Assembly: GCF_902703175.1 (NCBI RefSeq)
Contig: NZ_CACRYJ010000036.1
Location: forward strand, 44,802 to 108,801
DNA length: 64,000 bases
Source: Occultella aeris
Lineage (GTDB): Bacteria; Actinomycetota; Actinomycetes; Actinomycetales; Beutenbergiaceae
Direction: 5' to 3'
In this document: piece after piece, positions 48,884-57,272 of the stretch
How the letters are laid out: each line of letters starts with the position of its first letter
How positions within the stretch are numbered: the stretch's first letter is position 1
Program-made: the position numbers and the translations under genes
The notes under the pieces: generated by a model
The model's input: only the letters and a program-made list of their open reading frames with translations
Databases searched by the model: none
What the model was told of the DNA's origin: nothing

Positions 48884-48902
48884 CATACCCAGGGGGGGTA
48901 TG
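48884..48902. promoter_or_regulatory. CsoR-like copper operator before the ATPase gene
   Basis: CATACCC (48884-48890) and GGGTATG (48896-48902) form a perfect 7-bp inverted repeat around five bases, the GC-rich TACC/GGTA shape bound by CsoR-type copper sensors. It is followed by the palindromes TGTGCGCACA and CGATAG/CTATCG (48901-48925). Confidence 0.6.
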
Positions 48903-49018
48903 TGCGCACAACGATAGACCTATCGCTGGTATTCCGCGCGGCAAACGTCCTGATCCAGGCGGCGTTCCCGACGGTGCCCGAGCCGGGCAAGGCACGCGGG
49001 CGTCGTCGTCCGGCGGTT

Positions 49019-49891
49019 TCAGGGGAGTTCGCTGATGTCTACGGCATCCTGCTGGAGGAGCCAGCTCAAGGGTTCGGTAGTGGTGAGGCGATTATCGAGG
49101 TGTACTTCGAAGTGCAGGTGGGGTCCGGTGGAGTTGCCGTTGGAGCCGACCCCGGCGATGGTGTCGCCGGCCTGGACCCGCTGCCCCTCGCTGACGTTAA
49201 GCCCGGACGTGTACATGTGGTTGTACCAGGTGTAGATGGTTTGTCCGTCGATCTCGTGCCTGAGCACGATGAGCATGCTGGAGCGACCGTCCTTGCCGGG
49301 TCCGACGTAGTCCACGACGCCGTCGGCGACCGCCATGATGGGAGTGCCGGCTGGTGCAGCGAGGTCGACGCCGGTGTGGAACGAGGGGCCGCCGGTGATC
49401 GGGTCGCGGCGGTTGCCGTACTGGGAGGTCTCGCGGTAGGTGCCTTGGGCCAGGGGCATAATCACGGCGGGCTGCTCGGGGATCGCCGCCGCAAGCGCAC
49501 CGTTGGCGTACCTACCGGACGTGCCGGTCAAGGAGGTCCGCTCCGTGGCTCGGGACACCCGCTCGGCGGTCGTCCGTGCCGAGGCCAGCGGGTCAGCCGC
49601 CAGTGCCGTGGTCATCGGTGGTTGCCCAGGATCGGCCAGCACGTCCAGGGCGCTGGTCTGCGCCAGTGGTGTCGGCGGGCCCGACTCCGGCGTGGGCGGT
49701 CGGGGCAGTCCGACCAACGGGGAGGCGATCGTAACCAGTGCCAGGACCAGCAGGATCGACGCGCGCGCCAGGTGCTGGCGCGCGAGGCCACCTGGGCCGG
49801 GCGAGGGTCGGTGCGGAGAACGCTCGAGTTCGCGCAGTTCGCGGCGAGTCGGCGGGGCGGGCGGGCTCGAGGCAGCACCAGATGACGTCAC
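49019..49891 (-). CDS. M23 (LytM-type) peptidoglycan peptidase
   Basis: A 290-residue protein with one N-terminal membrane helix or signal anchor (about residues 42-62) and a spacer. The C-terminal zinc peptidase domain carries HTGVDLA and HLHFEVH (HxxxD and HxH ligands). It cleaves cell-wall cross-bridges outside the cell. It starts with GTG, preceded by GGGAG. It is divergent from the response-regulator gene, and the shared upstream region contains regulatory box 4. Its linkage to copper genes suggests wall remodelling under metal stress, or a role in conjugation. Confidence 0.82.
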   Translation of the reverse strand: MTSSGAASSPPAPPTRRELRELERSPHRPSPGPGGLARQHLARASILLVLALVTIASPLVGLPRPPTPESGPPTPLAQTSALDVLADPGQPPMTTALAADPLASARTTAERVSRATERTSLTGTSGRYANGALAAAIPEQPAVIMPLAQGTYRETSQYGNRRDPITGGPSFHTGVDLAAPAGTPIMAVADGVVDYVGPGKDGRSSMLIVLRHEIDGQTIYTWYNHMYTSGLNVSEGQRVQAGDTIAGVGSNGNSTGPHLHFEVHLDNRLTTTEPLSWLLQQDAVDISELP

Positions 49892-50019
49892 ACACACTCC
49901 CAACAGCAGGCAGCCCATCCATGGACCGAGCGGATACGGCTACCGGGTCAGGTATTCGACTCACCGGCTTCTATCACGAAACGATAACGACGCCTCGGTG
50001 GTGCTCCCGTGAAACTCGA

Positions 50020-50036
50020 TGAAGATCCGATGAAAG
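50020..50036 (+). promoter_or_regulatory. Direct-repeat regulatory box 4 (at the regulator's own promoter)
   Basis: TGAAGATCCGATGAAAG with TGAA at 50020 and 50031 (11-bp period), plus a third TGAA at 50010. It lies about 57 bases before the response-regulator start, between it and the divergent M23 gene. Autoregulation is likely. Confidence 0.65.
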
Positions 50037-50093
50037 AGCACCGAAACGGCAGATGGGTCGAGAATCGCGCGCCGGCTGGCCGAAGATGGGGCC

Positions 50094-50816
50094 ATGACTG
50101 ACGCAACCACGGAGCCGGCCGGACCGGTGCGGGTCCTGGTCGTCGACGACGAGGAACCCCTTGCTGGGGTCGTGGCCAGCTACCTGGAACGGGACGGGTT
50201 TGAGGTGCGCACCAGCGGCGACGGGCAGCAGGCCCTGGCGCTGGCCGAGCGGTGGGACCCCGGTGTGGTGGTCCTGGACCTAGGACTGCCCGGTCTGGAC
50301 GGGGTCGAGGTGTGCCGGCGCATCCGGGTGTTCTCCGACTGCTACATCGTGATGCTCACGGCCCGCACCGAGGAGGTCGACACCCTGGTGGGCCTGTCGG
50401 TGGGGGCCGATGACTACGTGACCAAACCGTTCAGCCCACGCGAGCTGGTGGCCCGGGTGCGCACGATGCTGCGTCGCCCCCGCCAGGCCACCACGGCCGG
50501 CCCGGTCAGCGAGGTGCTGAGGGTGGGCGATCTGACCATCGACGTGACCGGGCGTGAGTTACGCCGCGACGGGTCGCTGGTGGAGTTGACCCGCACCGAG
50601 TTTGACGTCCTCGCCGCGCTGGCCCGCCACCCGCACGTCGCCTTCTCCCGGGCACAGTTGATCGAGGACGTGTGGGGCCCGGGATGGGTCGGGGACGAAC
50701 ACCTGGTCGACGTGCACGTCGGTCACGTGCGCCGCAAGTTGGGCGATGACTCCGCCGCTCCGCGGTACATCAGGACAGTCCGCGGAGTCGGTTACCGGAT
50801 GGGCCCGGGCCAATGA
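50094..50816 (+). CDS. OmpR-family response regulator
   Basis: A 240-residue transcription factor. The receiver domain has the acidic pair Asp 18/19, phospho-acceptor Asp 62 (LDLGLPG) and Lys 111. The C-terminal winged helix covers about residues 140-238. Its stop overlaps the kinase start by four bases. OmpR-type proteins bind direct repeats with about one-turn spacing. The TSAAG repeats with an 11-bp period scattered over this island, including one in its own promoter, are the obvious candidate sites. Confidence 0.93.
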   Translation: MTDATTEPAGPVRVLVVDDEEPLAGVVASYLERDGFEVRTSGDGQQALALAERWDPGVVVLDLGLPGLDGVEVCRRIRVFSDCYIVMLTARTEEVDTLVGLSVGADDYVTKPFSPRELVARVRTMLRRPRQATTAGPVSEVLRVGDLTIDVTGRELRRDGSLVELTRTEFDVLAALARHPHVAFSRAQLIEDVWGPGWVGDEHLVDVHVGHVRRKLGDDSAAPRYIRTVRGVGYRMGPGQ

Positions 50817-51919
50817 GGGGCCTCGTGCCGTCCGGGTGGGGCCTGGGACCGCGGTTGATCGCGTCCATCCTGGCGGTGGTTCTGGTCGCAGCGGGCACCG
50901 CGTGGGCGGTGGCGGCGGTGATCGGGCCGATCATCTTCCACGACCACATGCTCCAGGCCAGCCACCACGACGTCGCCGAGCATGCCGAGCTCGCGTTCCG
51001 GGCCGCGTCGGAGCTGTCCCTTGCCCTGGCACTGCTGGTCGCGTTGGTCACCTCGGTGATCGTGACGCTGTTCCTGACGGGGCGGATCGGGCGCTCACTG
51101 GCGAGCGTGCGGGATGCGGCCAGCGAGATCGCCGACGGTGACTACGGCGCCCGGGTGCCTCAGGTGGGCGTGGGGGTGGAGTTCGACGACCTCGCGACCG
51201 CGTTCAACACCATGGCCGCCGACCTGGAGCAGATCGAGGGAACCCGGCGCCAGATGCTCGGCGACCTCGCCCACGAGATGCGCACCCCGGTCGCGACCCT
51301 GAACGCCTACGTCGAGGCCGTCACCGATGGCGTCGCACCGGCGAGCGAGGCGACCTGGTCGGTGCTACGCGAACAGGTGACCCGCCTCGAGCGACTCGCC
51401 GAGGACGTCAACCTGGTCACCACCTCCGAGGAGGGACGCCTGAGCATGCACCGGCGCAGCATCGACGTCGCCGAACTCCTCACCGCGGCCGCCACTCAGG
51501 CGGCGCAAGGCTACGCCGCCAAGGATGTGCACCTGCACGTCGACGCCTCGCCCGCCGCCGACAGCAGCGTGCATGCCGATGCCGACCGGATGGGACAGGT
51601 GCTGACCAACCTGCTCGACAACGCTCTGCGCCACACCCAGCGCGGCGGTCACGTCTGGCTACGGGCCGTGCGCGTGGGAGAGGTGGTCCGGGTGATCGTG
51701 CGCGACGACGGCGACGGCATCAGCAGTGAGCACCTGCCGCATGTGTTCGAACGCTTCTACCGTGGCGACCGGGCCCGCGACCGTGCCCACGGCGGCTCCG
51801 GGATCGGGCTGGCCATCGTCCGCTCAATCGTGCGCGCCCACGGCGGCACGGTGCACGCGACCAGCCCCGGCCACGGCCAGGGAGCCACCTTCACCGTCGA
51901 ACTACCCGCCGTGCTGTAA
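50813..51919 (+). CDS. HAMP-domain sensor histidine kinase
   Basis: A 368-residue membrane kinase. It has TM1 at about 14-37, a short outer loop (38-68), TM2 at 69-90, HAMP at 91-143, phospho-acceptor His 154 in LAHEMRTP, and N, G1 and G2 boxes in the ATPase domain. The outer loop is unusually rich in His and Met (FHDHMLQASHHDVAEHAE), which suggests direct binding of copper or silver. It pairs with the overlapping response-regulator gene. Confidence 0.92.
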   Translation: MRGLVPSGWGLGPRLIASILAVVLVAAGTAWAVAAVIGPIIFHDHMLQASHHDVAEHAELAFRAASELSLALALLVALVTSVIVTLFLTGRIGRSLASVRDAASEIADGDYGARVPQVGVGVEFDDLATAFNTMAADLEQIEGTRRQMLGDLAHEMRTPVATLNAYVEAVTDGVAPASEATWSVLREQVTRLERLAEDVNLVTTSEEGRLSMHRRSIDVAELLTAAATQAAQGYAAKDVHLHVDASPAADSSVHADADRMGQVLTNLLDNALRHTQRGGHVWLRAVRVGEVVRVIVRDDGDGISSEHLPHVFERFYRGDRARDRAHGGSGIGLAIVRSIVRAHGGTVHATSPGHGQGATFTVELPAVL

Positions 51920-51970
51920 CCAGACCGGGACAGCGTGACGGCGCGCTCGGGTGGGCGACGCGCGGCCGGC

Positions 51971-52129
51971 TCAGGGTGCGTCCTCGTTCCGACCGTCAGC
52001 GCTGAAGTCCGAGGTCTTGCCGGCCCGAGCGTCTCGGGCGCGTGGGAAGAGTGCCGCCACCACCCACACACCCGCGCCCAGGATCGCCAGACACATCACC
52101 GCGAGTAGCCACCACGTGCCGAGCGCCAC
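51971..52129 (-). CDS. Small single-span membrane protein (52 residues, copy 2)
   Basis: It starts with GTG behind GGGAGG. It has one membrane helix, ALGTWWLLAVMCLAILGAGV, then a basic and acidic cytoplasmic-like tail. It is homologous to the 48-residue protein at 46268 and, like it, is divergent from a DUF305 gene. A longer in-frame start at 52207 is possible but has no clear ribosome-binding site. Function unknown. Confidence 0.6.
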   Translation of the reverse strand: MALGTWWLLAVMCLAILGAGVWVVAALFPRARDARAGKTSDFSADGRNEDAP

Positions 52130-52287
52130 CGCCCCCACCTCCCTCGTTTGCACTGCTTGCCAAAGTCTGTGCCAGAGCACACGGCAAAACCGTGGACCTA
52201 CGGTCAAGATTCACTGAAGACCACTGACCAGCACGGTGAGCCGCGCCTCCCGACCGGCAAAGCCCATGGGTCGCGGGCAAGTTTCGA

Positions 52288-52303
52288 TGAAGGGTTGATG
52301 AAG
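52288..52303 (+). promoter_or_regulatory. Direct-repeat regulatory box 5
   Basis: TGAAGGGTTGATGAAG, about 134 bases before DUF305 copy 2. Positions 52283-52306 are identical over 24 bases to the sequence before DUF305 copy 1. Confidence 0.65.
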
Positions 52304-52436
52304 CCGGCTGCCGCAGGTAGCACCACGACCGCGACACGGCCTTAACTGACCGAGTGTGGCCTGGCACGACCCGCCCGGGTCGGTGCCAAGGTGCCGCTTG
52401 TCTGTCCGAACTGTCTCTACCTGTGAAGAAGGACCC

Positions 52437-53054
52437 GTGAAGCACAAGAGCCTGTTGACCGTGGCCGGTGGCGCCCTCGCCCTGACCCTTGCCCTGACCG
52501 CCTGCTCCGACCCCGGCTCCGGGGAAGAGGTGAGTACCAGCCCGGCACAGACTCAGACGGAGGCGGACTCCGCCGGTGAGGTCGACGAGGAGCACAACGA
52601 CGCCGACGTGATGTTCGCCCAGATGATGATCGTCCACCACGAGGGTGCGATCGAGATGGCCGACCTGGCGATCGAGCAGGCCGAGTCCCCGGACGTGCAG
52701 GACCTGGCCGAGCAGATCTCCGCGGCCCAGGGCCCGGAGATCGACCGGATGACGTCCTGGCTCGAGGCCTGGGGCGAGGAGGTCACGCCGATGGAGGGCA
52801 TGGACCACGGCGGGATGGACATGGACGGGATGAGCCAGGACGAGGCCATGGAGCAACTGAGCTCGATGTCCGGGACCGAGTTCGACCGCCGCTTCCTCGT
52901 GCTGATGACAGCCCACCACCAGGGCGCGGTCGAGATGTCCCAGGAGCAGATCTCGGCCGGGCAGAACCCGCAAGCGATCGAGCTCGCGGAGACGATCATC
53001 GCCGACCAGGAGGTCGAGATCGCCGAGATGGAGCGGCTGCTCGGCACCCTGTGA
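52437..53054 (+). CDS. DUF305 metal-associated lipoprotein (copy 2)
   Basis: A 205-residue paralogue of the protein at 45346, with lipobox Cys 23 (LTAC) and the His-pair motifs MMIVHHEGAIEMA and LMTAHHQGAVEMS. Its Met/His loop is slightly shorter (MEGMDHGGMDMDGM). It starts with GTG. It is followed after 39 bases by a BNR-repeat lipoprotein gene, so the two form a transcription unit. Identical boxes in front of both copies indicate common control. Confidence 0.85.
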   Translation: MKHKSLLTVAGGALALTLALTACSDPGSGEEVSTSPAQTQTEADSAGEVDEEHNDADVMFAQMMIVHHEGAIEMADLAIEQAESPDVQDLAEQISAAQGPEIDRMTSWLEAWGEEVTPMEGMDHGGMDMDGMSQDEAMEQLSSMSGTEFDRRFLVLMTAHHQGAVEMSQEQISAGQNPQAIELAETIIADQEVEIAEMERLLGTL

Positions 53055-53093
53055 ACCTCACTCTCCCCAGCAACTGTCGACCACAGGGATGAC

Positions 53094-53966
53094 ATGTCGA
53101 TCCTCAACCGCCGCAGCGCCCGGACCGCCACCACCGCACTCACGCTGCTCGTCGCATTGACCGGGTGCTCGGCAGGGCGTGGCCAGTCCCCACCACCGGT
53201 GGATACCAGCGAGGGCGTGGGACATGTACACGCGGTCGCCACGAACATGGGCGCCGACACCGGTACCTACGTCGCCACGCACACCGGGTTGTACCTCGTG
53301 GGTGAGGAAGGCCTGGTCCGGGTGGGCGAGACCCGTTCGGACTTGATGAGCTTCACCGTCATCGGACCGGACACCTTCCTGGCTAGCGGCCACCCCGCCC
53401 CGGGCGAGGGCGGGCCGAGCAGCCTCGGGCTGATCCGAAGCACCGATGCCGGGCTCACCTGGGCCGAGGTCTCCCTCGGCGGTGAGAGCGACTTCCACGC
53501 ACTCACCGCCGTCGACGAGCGCATCTACGGACTGGACGCCACCACCTCCACCCTGCGGTGGAGCACCGACCAAGGCACGAGGTGGCAGGAAGGCGCGCAG
53601 ATCACCGCGGCCGACCTCGACGCCGACCCGGCCGCCCCCGACCGCGTGCTGGCAACCACCCCCGACGGCCTCATGCTCAGCGCCGACGGCGGCGCGACCT
53701 TCGCCCGCACCCATGAAACTCCCGAACCGCTGGTGCTCATCGACCACGTCACAACCGGCGCCGGCAGCGTCCTGCTCGGGCTGGATGCCGCCGGTGTGCT
53801 CTGGCGCGAACTGCCTCGCGGCTGGAGGTCCATGGGCCCGGGCATCGGTACACCTGAAGCATTCTGGGCACTGGACGAACAGACGCTGACCGCCAGCGCT
53901 GACGGTGCCGTGCACCGGTCCACCGACGGTGGGGCGACCTGGAGCGTCATCGCCACAATCGACTAA
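53094..53966 (+). CDS. BNR-repeat lipoprotein (F510_1955-type glycosylhydrolase family)
   Basis: A 290-residue exported protein with lipobox Cys 25 (LTGC). It is built of beta-propeller blades with sialidase-type Asp boxes such as STDAGLTW, SADGGATF and STDGGATW. An early HVHAVATN segment is typical of the F510_1955 family. The family name implies a glycosylhydrolase, but no catalytic set is evident. It follows a DUF305 gene, a pairing I also associate with metal-stress loci. It may bind or present a ligand at the cell surface. Confidence 0.78.
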   Translation: MSILNRRSARTATTALTLLVALTGCSAGRGQSPPPVDTSEGVGHVHAVATNMGADTGTYVATHTGLYLVGEEGLVRVGETRSDLMSFTVIGPDTFLASGHPAPGEGGPSSLGLIRSTDAGLTWAEVSLGGESDFHALTAVDERIYGLDATTSTLRWSTDQGTRWQEGAQITAADLDADPAAPDRVLATTPDGLMLSADGGATFARTHETPEPLVLIDHVTTGAGSVLLGLDAAGVLWRELPRGWRSMGPGIGTPEAFWALDEQTLTASADGAVHRSTDGGATWSVIATID

Positions 53967-53985
53967 TCCAAGGAACCGACCGGCT

Positions 53986-54570
53986 TCAGCGTGGGTCGAG
54001 CAGAGCGAACACCGTCTTGGTCACGAGCTCCGGGGCCTGCGCGGGGTCGAGTCGCCCGGCCGAGACTTCGGCTCCGGCGCCGTGCAGGATCTGGTGCAGC
54101 ATCGCCACCAGCCACGAGACCGGCATGTCGGTGCGGAAGTCACCACGCTCTCGGCCGTGTTCGATCAACAGCTGTACGCGGGCGGCTGGGCCTTCGTGGA
54201 GCTGGCGGATGCGCTCGGCGGAGAGCTCGTCCTGGGCCGCGACCACCACTGCCCGCGACTGGTCCACCAAGCGCCAACTGCTGCGGATCAGCCGGGCCAA
54301 GGTCGCGCGCGGGTCACCGTCGACGTCAATCTCGGCGAGGACTCGCTCCCCCCGCTCAAGAACCCGTGCCACGACCGCATCGACCAGTGCCGGACGTGAG
54401 GCGAAGTGTCCGTACAAGGTCACCCGGCCGAGCCCGGCCTCCTTGGCAATGTCAGCCATGGTCGCTCTTGGGTCCCGAGCGAGGCAGGTGATCGCCGCCC
54501 CGATGATGCTCTCGACGTTGCGCACCGCATCGGCGCGCCGTGACATCTCACCAGTTGCCTTGGTCGCCAC
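53986..54570 (-). CDS. TetR-family regulator of the adjacent MFS pump
   Basis: A 194-residue repressor. The helix-turn-helix lies at about residues 34-55 (TMADIAKEAGLGRVTLYGHF), and a ligand-binding helical domain follows. I chose the GTG at 54570 behind AAGGGGG. It is divergent from an MFS transporter gene, with an 87-base gap that holds a perfect inverted repeat. It therefore probably represses the pump until a drug or metabolite binds. Confidence 0.87.
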   Translation of the reverse strand: MATKATGEMSRRADAVRNVESIIGAAITCLARDPRATMADIAKEAGLGRVTLYGHFASRPALVDAVVARVLERGERVLAEIDVDGDPRATLARLIRSSWRLVDQSRAVVVAAQDELSAERIRQLHEGPAARVQLLIEHGRERGDFRTDMPVSWLVAMLHQILHGAGAEVSAGRLDPAQAPELVTKTVFALLDPR

Positions 54571-54624
54571 CAACTACCCCCTTCTCGAACACGTGCGTAT
54601 GAGTTAGGGTACCAACCCAAGAAC

Positions 54625-54642
54625 TCGAACACCAATGTTCGA
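54625..54642. promoter_or_regulatory. Probable TetR operator
   Basis: TCGAACA (54625-54631) and TGTTCGA (54636-54642) form a perfect inverted repeat around CCAA, with another half-site TCGAACA at 54585-54591. It lies between the divergent regulator and pump genes. Confidence 0.65.
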
Positions 54643-54657
54643 CTTAGGAGAACCGAT

Positions 54658-56052
54658 ATGTCCACGACTCGCGCCACGGCGCAGACCGCCACAGTCCCCC
54701 ACCCGAAGCGCTGGATCGCGCTAGCACTGCTGGGCACGGCCCAGTTCATGCTGATCCTGGACGTCACCGTGGTGGCGATCGCGCTCCCACAGATGGGCAC
54801 CGATCTGGGCCTTTCGCGAGGAGTCCTGACCTGGGTCGTCGCGGCCTACACGGTGACCTTCGGCAGCCTGATGCTGCTCGGCGGCCGCGGCGCCGATCTG
54901 TTCGGGGCAAAACCGATCGTCTACGGCGGCCTCGTCACCTTCGTGGCCGGGTCGTTGGCGGCGGGCCTGGCCCAGAGCGCCCCGATGCTGCTCAGCGGCC
55001 GGGTCGCACAGGGCCTGGGGGCGGCGATGCTCTCGCCCGCGGCGCTGTCGGTGGTCGTCCGACTCTTCTCCGGCGACGAACGCAACCGCGCTCTGGGCAT
55101 CTGGTCAGCGCTCGGTGGTGGTGGCGCCGCGGTCGGTGTGCTGCTCGGCGGGTTGATCACAGCCGGGCCGGGATGGCCATGGGTGTTCTTCATCAACGCG
55201 CCCGTCGGCGCGGTCGTGCTGGTCGGGCTCTTGCGGGTGCTGCCGCCACTGCGGCCCGCGGCGCCGGCCCGAGCGGGCCTGGACGTGCTGGGCGCAGTTC
55301 TTGTGGCTGGGGCGACCGGGCTGGCGATCTTCTCCCTGACCTCAGCCGGCGAACTCGGGTGGGCCACAGCGCGGACCATCATCCCCGCCGGCGCGGCGGT
55401 GGCGCTCTACCTGCTCTTCGGCTGGCGGCAGAAGACCGCCGCGTCCCCACTCATGGACCTCGACCTGCTCGGGAGGCGATCCGTCGCCGCAGGGGTGTTC
55501 GTCATCCTGATCGCCACCGCACTCATGGTCGCGGTGTTCTTCCTCGGCACCTTCTACTTCCAGCGGTCGGCCGGGCACGGACCCTTGGTCACCGGACTAC
55601 TGTTCCTGCCGGTCGCCCTGGCCACCATGACCGGCGCCAACCTCGGTGGGCGCCTCATCGCCCAAGTGGGGGCGCGCCGGCTCGGTGCCTGCGGCATGCT
55701 CGTCGCGGGAGCGGGCCTACTGGTACCGGCCCTCTGGTCGACAACCGCGGCAACCACGATCGGGGTCACCTTCGGCGCGTTCGGCATCGGCACCCTGTTC
55801 GTGGTGGCATCGGCCACCGCCCTCGGCCAGGTCGCTCCGCAGGAAGCCGGTGTCGCCTCCGCGCTGCTGAGCACGTTCCACGAGTTCGGTGCCTCGCTGG
55901 GCGTAGCGACCGTCTCCAGCATCGCCGCCCTGAGCCTCGACGGGGGCGGGGACGCCGGGTTCCGGCAGGCGTTCATCGCCGCGGCGATCGCGGCCGTGGC
56001 CGCGGCCGCCATCTCCGCAGTCGTCATCCCGGCACGCCGCAAAGCGCCATGA
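54658..56052 (+). CDS. MFS drug exporter (DHA2/EmrB-QacA type)
   Basis: A 464-residue membrane protein with about fourteen hydrophobic segments. It has the DHA2 start FMLILDVTVVAIALP, a motif A-like loop GGRGADLFGAKP, and a motif C-like GGGGAAVGVLLGG region. It is a proton-driven exporter, probably of lipophilic drugs or antiseptics. AGGAG precedes the ATG. It is controlled by the divergent TetR-type protein. Confidence 0.88.
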   Translation: MSTTRATAQTATVPHPKRWIALALLGTAQFMLILDVTVVAIALPQMGTDLGLSRGVLTWVVAAYTVTFGSLMLLGGRGADLFGAKPIVYGGLVTFVAGSLAAGLAQSAPMLLSGRVAQGLGAAMLSPAALSVVVRLFSGDERNRALGIWSALGGGGAAVGVLLGGLITAGPGWPWVFFINAPVGAVVLVGLLRVLPPLRPAAPARAGLDVLGAVLVAGATGLAIFSLTSAGELGWATARTIIPAGAAVALYLLFGWRQKTAASPLMDLDLLGRRSVAAGVFVILIATALMVAVFFLGTFYFQRSAGHGPLVTGLLFLPVALATMTGANLGGRLIAQVGARRLGACGMLVAGAGLLVPALWSTTAATTIGVTFGAFGIGTLFVVASATALGQVAPQEAGVASALLSTFHEFGASLGVATVSSIAALSLDGGGDAGFRQAFIAAAIAAVAAAAISAVVIPARRKAP

Positions 56053-56066
56053 CCCGCCTACATTGC

Positions 56067-56107
56067 CCGGGGGCGAGCGCGCATCAGCGGCCGTGACCAG
56101 CCCCCGG
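56067..56107. terminator. Hairpin between convergent MFS and cueP genes
   Basis: CCGGGGGC (56067-56074) pairs with GCCCCCGG (56100-56107) around a loop of about 25 bases. It is positioned to end both transcripts. Confidence 0.45.
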
Positions 56108-56122
56108 CACGACCGGGTGTGA

Positions 56123-56707
56123 TCAGGTCAGCTGCAGGGTGGTCACGCAGGTCGCGCTGTCAGCTCCTGTGGTGTACTCCACGACTCCGGACTTCCCGTC
56201 GTAGGACACCTCCACCGTGCCGGCAGCCCCGCGCGGCACCCACAGCCCCACGAAGCCGTTCTCGAAGGTGGTCCGGACCTCATCCACGAGCACCTGCCCG
56301 GTGCTCTCATCGGTGACTCGGACCTGGACATCCTGCTCGACCAGCTCACCCTGACAGGTGGTCAGGCTGTGGAAATAGCACTCGTGCGTCTGCGCAACGT
56401 AGGGCGCAACGGCCAGGTAGAACACATCCTCCGGCATATCCAGGGCGACGTCAGCCGTGGCGTCGGTGAGCACCAGCTCCTCCGCCCGCACCGAGGCCAT
56501 CAGGTCTACCGGTCGGTCCACGGCCGCGAGACTGTCGAGGTGGTCAACGATCTCCCGGGCGTCCAACCCTTGCAGTCCGTGCTCAGCCAGCAGCGACTCG
56601 TCCTGGGCAGCGTCTGCGACCGGCTCCTCCGAGTCCGCCGCGGTACCACAGCCTGCCAGGACCATGACGGCCACCGCAGCCACGACCAGAACACGTACGC
56701 GCCTCAC
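56123..56707 (-). CDS. cueP: CueP-family copper-binding lipoprotein
   Basis: A 194-residue exported protein with lipobox Cys 20 (LAGC). It has the CueP core YLAVAPYVAQTHEC, then HSLTTC, and the terminal CVTTLQLT. The three cysteines at 110, 118 and 187 match the metal-binding cysteines of Salmonella CueP, which stores periplasmic copper. Here it would sit on the outer face of the membrane. It starts with GTG. It is divergent from the CopZ-like gene, and the shared region holds regulatory box 6 and a CsoR-like operator. Confidence 0.88.
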   Translation of the reverse strand: MRRVRVLVVAAVAVMVLAGCGTAADSEEPVADAAQDESLLAEHGLQGLDAREIVDHLDSLAAVDRPVDLMASVRAEELVLTDATADVALDMPEDVFYLAVAPYVAQTHECYFHSLTTCQGELVEQDVQVRVTDESTGQVLVDEVRTTFENGFVGLWVPRGAAGTVEVSYDGKSGVVEYTTGADSATCVTTLQLT

Positions 56708-56830
56708 AGAGACCCCACTTTCCAATCCGTCCGACCGGCGACCGGCGAACCGGGACCGCGAACATCGACCGTAGCCGGCAGCGGAGCAACCCCATGCGGG
56801 CCTTAGGTCCCATTCGCAGGCCACCACTGA

Positions 56831-56847
56831 TGAAGATTCGTTCAAGG
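56831..56847 (+). promoter_or_regulatory. Direct-repeat regulatory box 6
   Basis: TGAAGATTCGTTCAAGG with an 11-bp period, in the divergent cueP/copZ promoter region. Confidence 0.65.
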
Positions 56848-56892
56848 TCGTTCGAGTGGCGCCAACAGAAGCTGCGTATCGCTACCCTGGTG

Positions 56893-56909
56893 ATACCCCA
56901 TAGGGGTAT
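56893..56909. promoter_or_regulatory. CsoR-like copper operator before the CopZ-type gene
   Basis: ATACCCC (56893-56899) and GGGGTAT (56903-56909) are perfect 7-bp arms around ATA, very close to known CsoR sites. It lies about 29 bases before the CopZ start codon. Confidence 0.7.
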
Positions 56910-56937
56910 ACATCCGAGTTGCGAGGAGATTCAACCA

Positions 56938-57168
56938 ATGTCCACAACCACCACCTACGCCGTCACCGGCCTCACGTGTTCCTGCTGTGCCAAATCCGTG
57001 ACTACAGAGTTGAACAAGATCGACGGTGTGCATGACGTCCAGGTCGACGTTGTCCCCGACAGCGCCTCCCGGGTGACCCTCACCAGCAGCAGCGACATCG
57101 CCGCCGATGACGTCCGCGGCGCGATCGAAGCCGCCGGCTACGCACTCTCGGACCCCGCGACCGCCTGA
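56938..57168 (+). CDS. copZ: Copper chaperone (CopZ-like HMA domain)
   Basis: A 76-residue heavy-metal-associated domain. The metal loop is GLTCSCCAKSV with CxxC at residues 14-17 and an additional Cys 16. The fold follows the beta-alpha-beta-beta-alpha-beta pattern, with the Ala-Gly-Tyr end of the last helix (IEAAGYAL). It carries Cu(I) in the cytoplasm, presumably to the CPH-type ATPase, which lacks such a domain. GAGGAG lies upstream of the ATG. Confidence 0.92.
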   Translation: MSTTTTYAVTGLTCSCCAKSVTTELNKIDGVHDVQVDVVPDSASRVTLTSSSDIAADDVRGAIEAAGYALSDPATA

Positions 57169-57180
57169 CCAAACATCGCA

Positions 57181-57219
57181 CGGTCGCGGCCTGACGCCAA
57201 CTGTCAGGATCCGCGACCG
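57181..57219. terminator. Bidirectional terminator between copZ-like and NlpC/P60 genes
   Basis: CGGTCGCGG (57181-57189) pairs with CCGCGACCG (57211-57219), and the inner CCTGAC pairs with GTCAGG, with a two-base bulge. The genes on both sides converge here. Confidence 0.8.
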
Positions 57220-57272
57220 CGCGAGCCTCGAGCGCCCTACCTCACTCCGCAGCCACGGGCGACACCGTCAGA

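Noticed and set aside
49892..50093. A second c-di-AMP riboswitch before the M23 peptidase gene
   Set aside because: The leader is too short and lacks the conserved blocks seen at 58072-58242.
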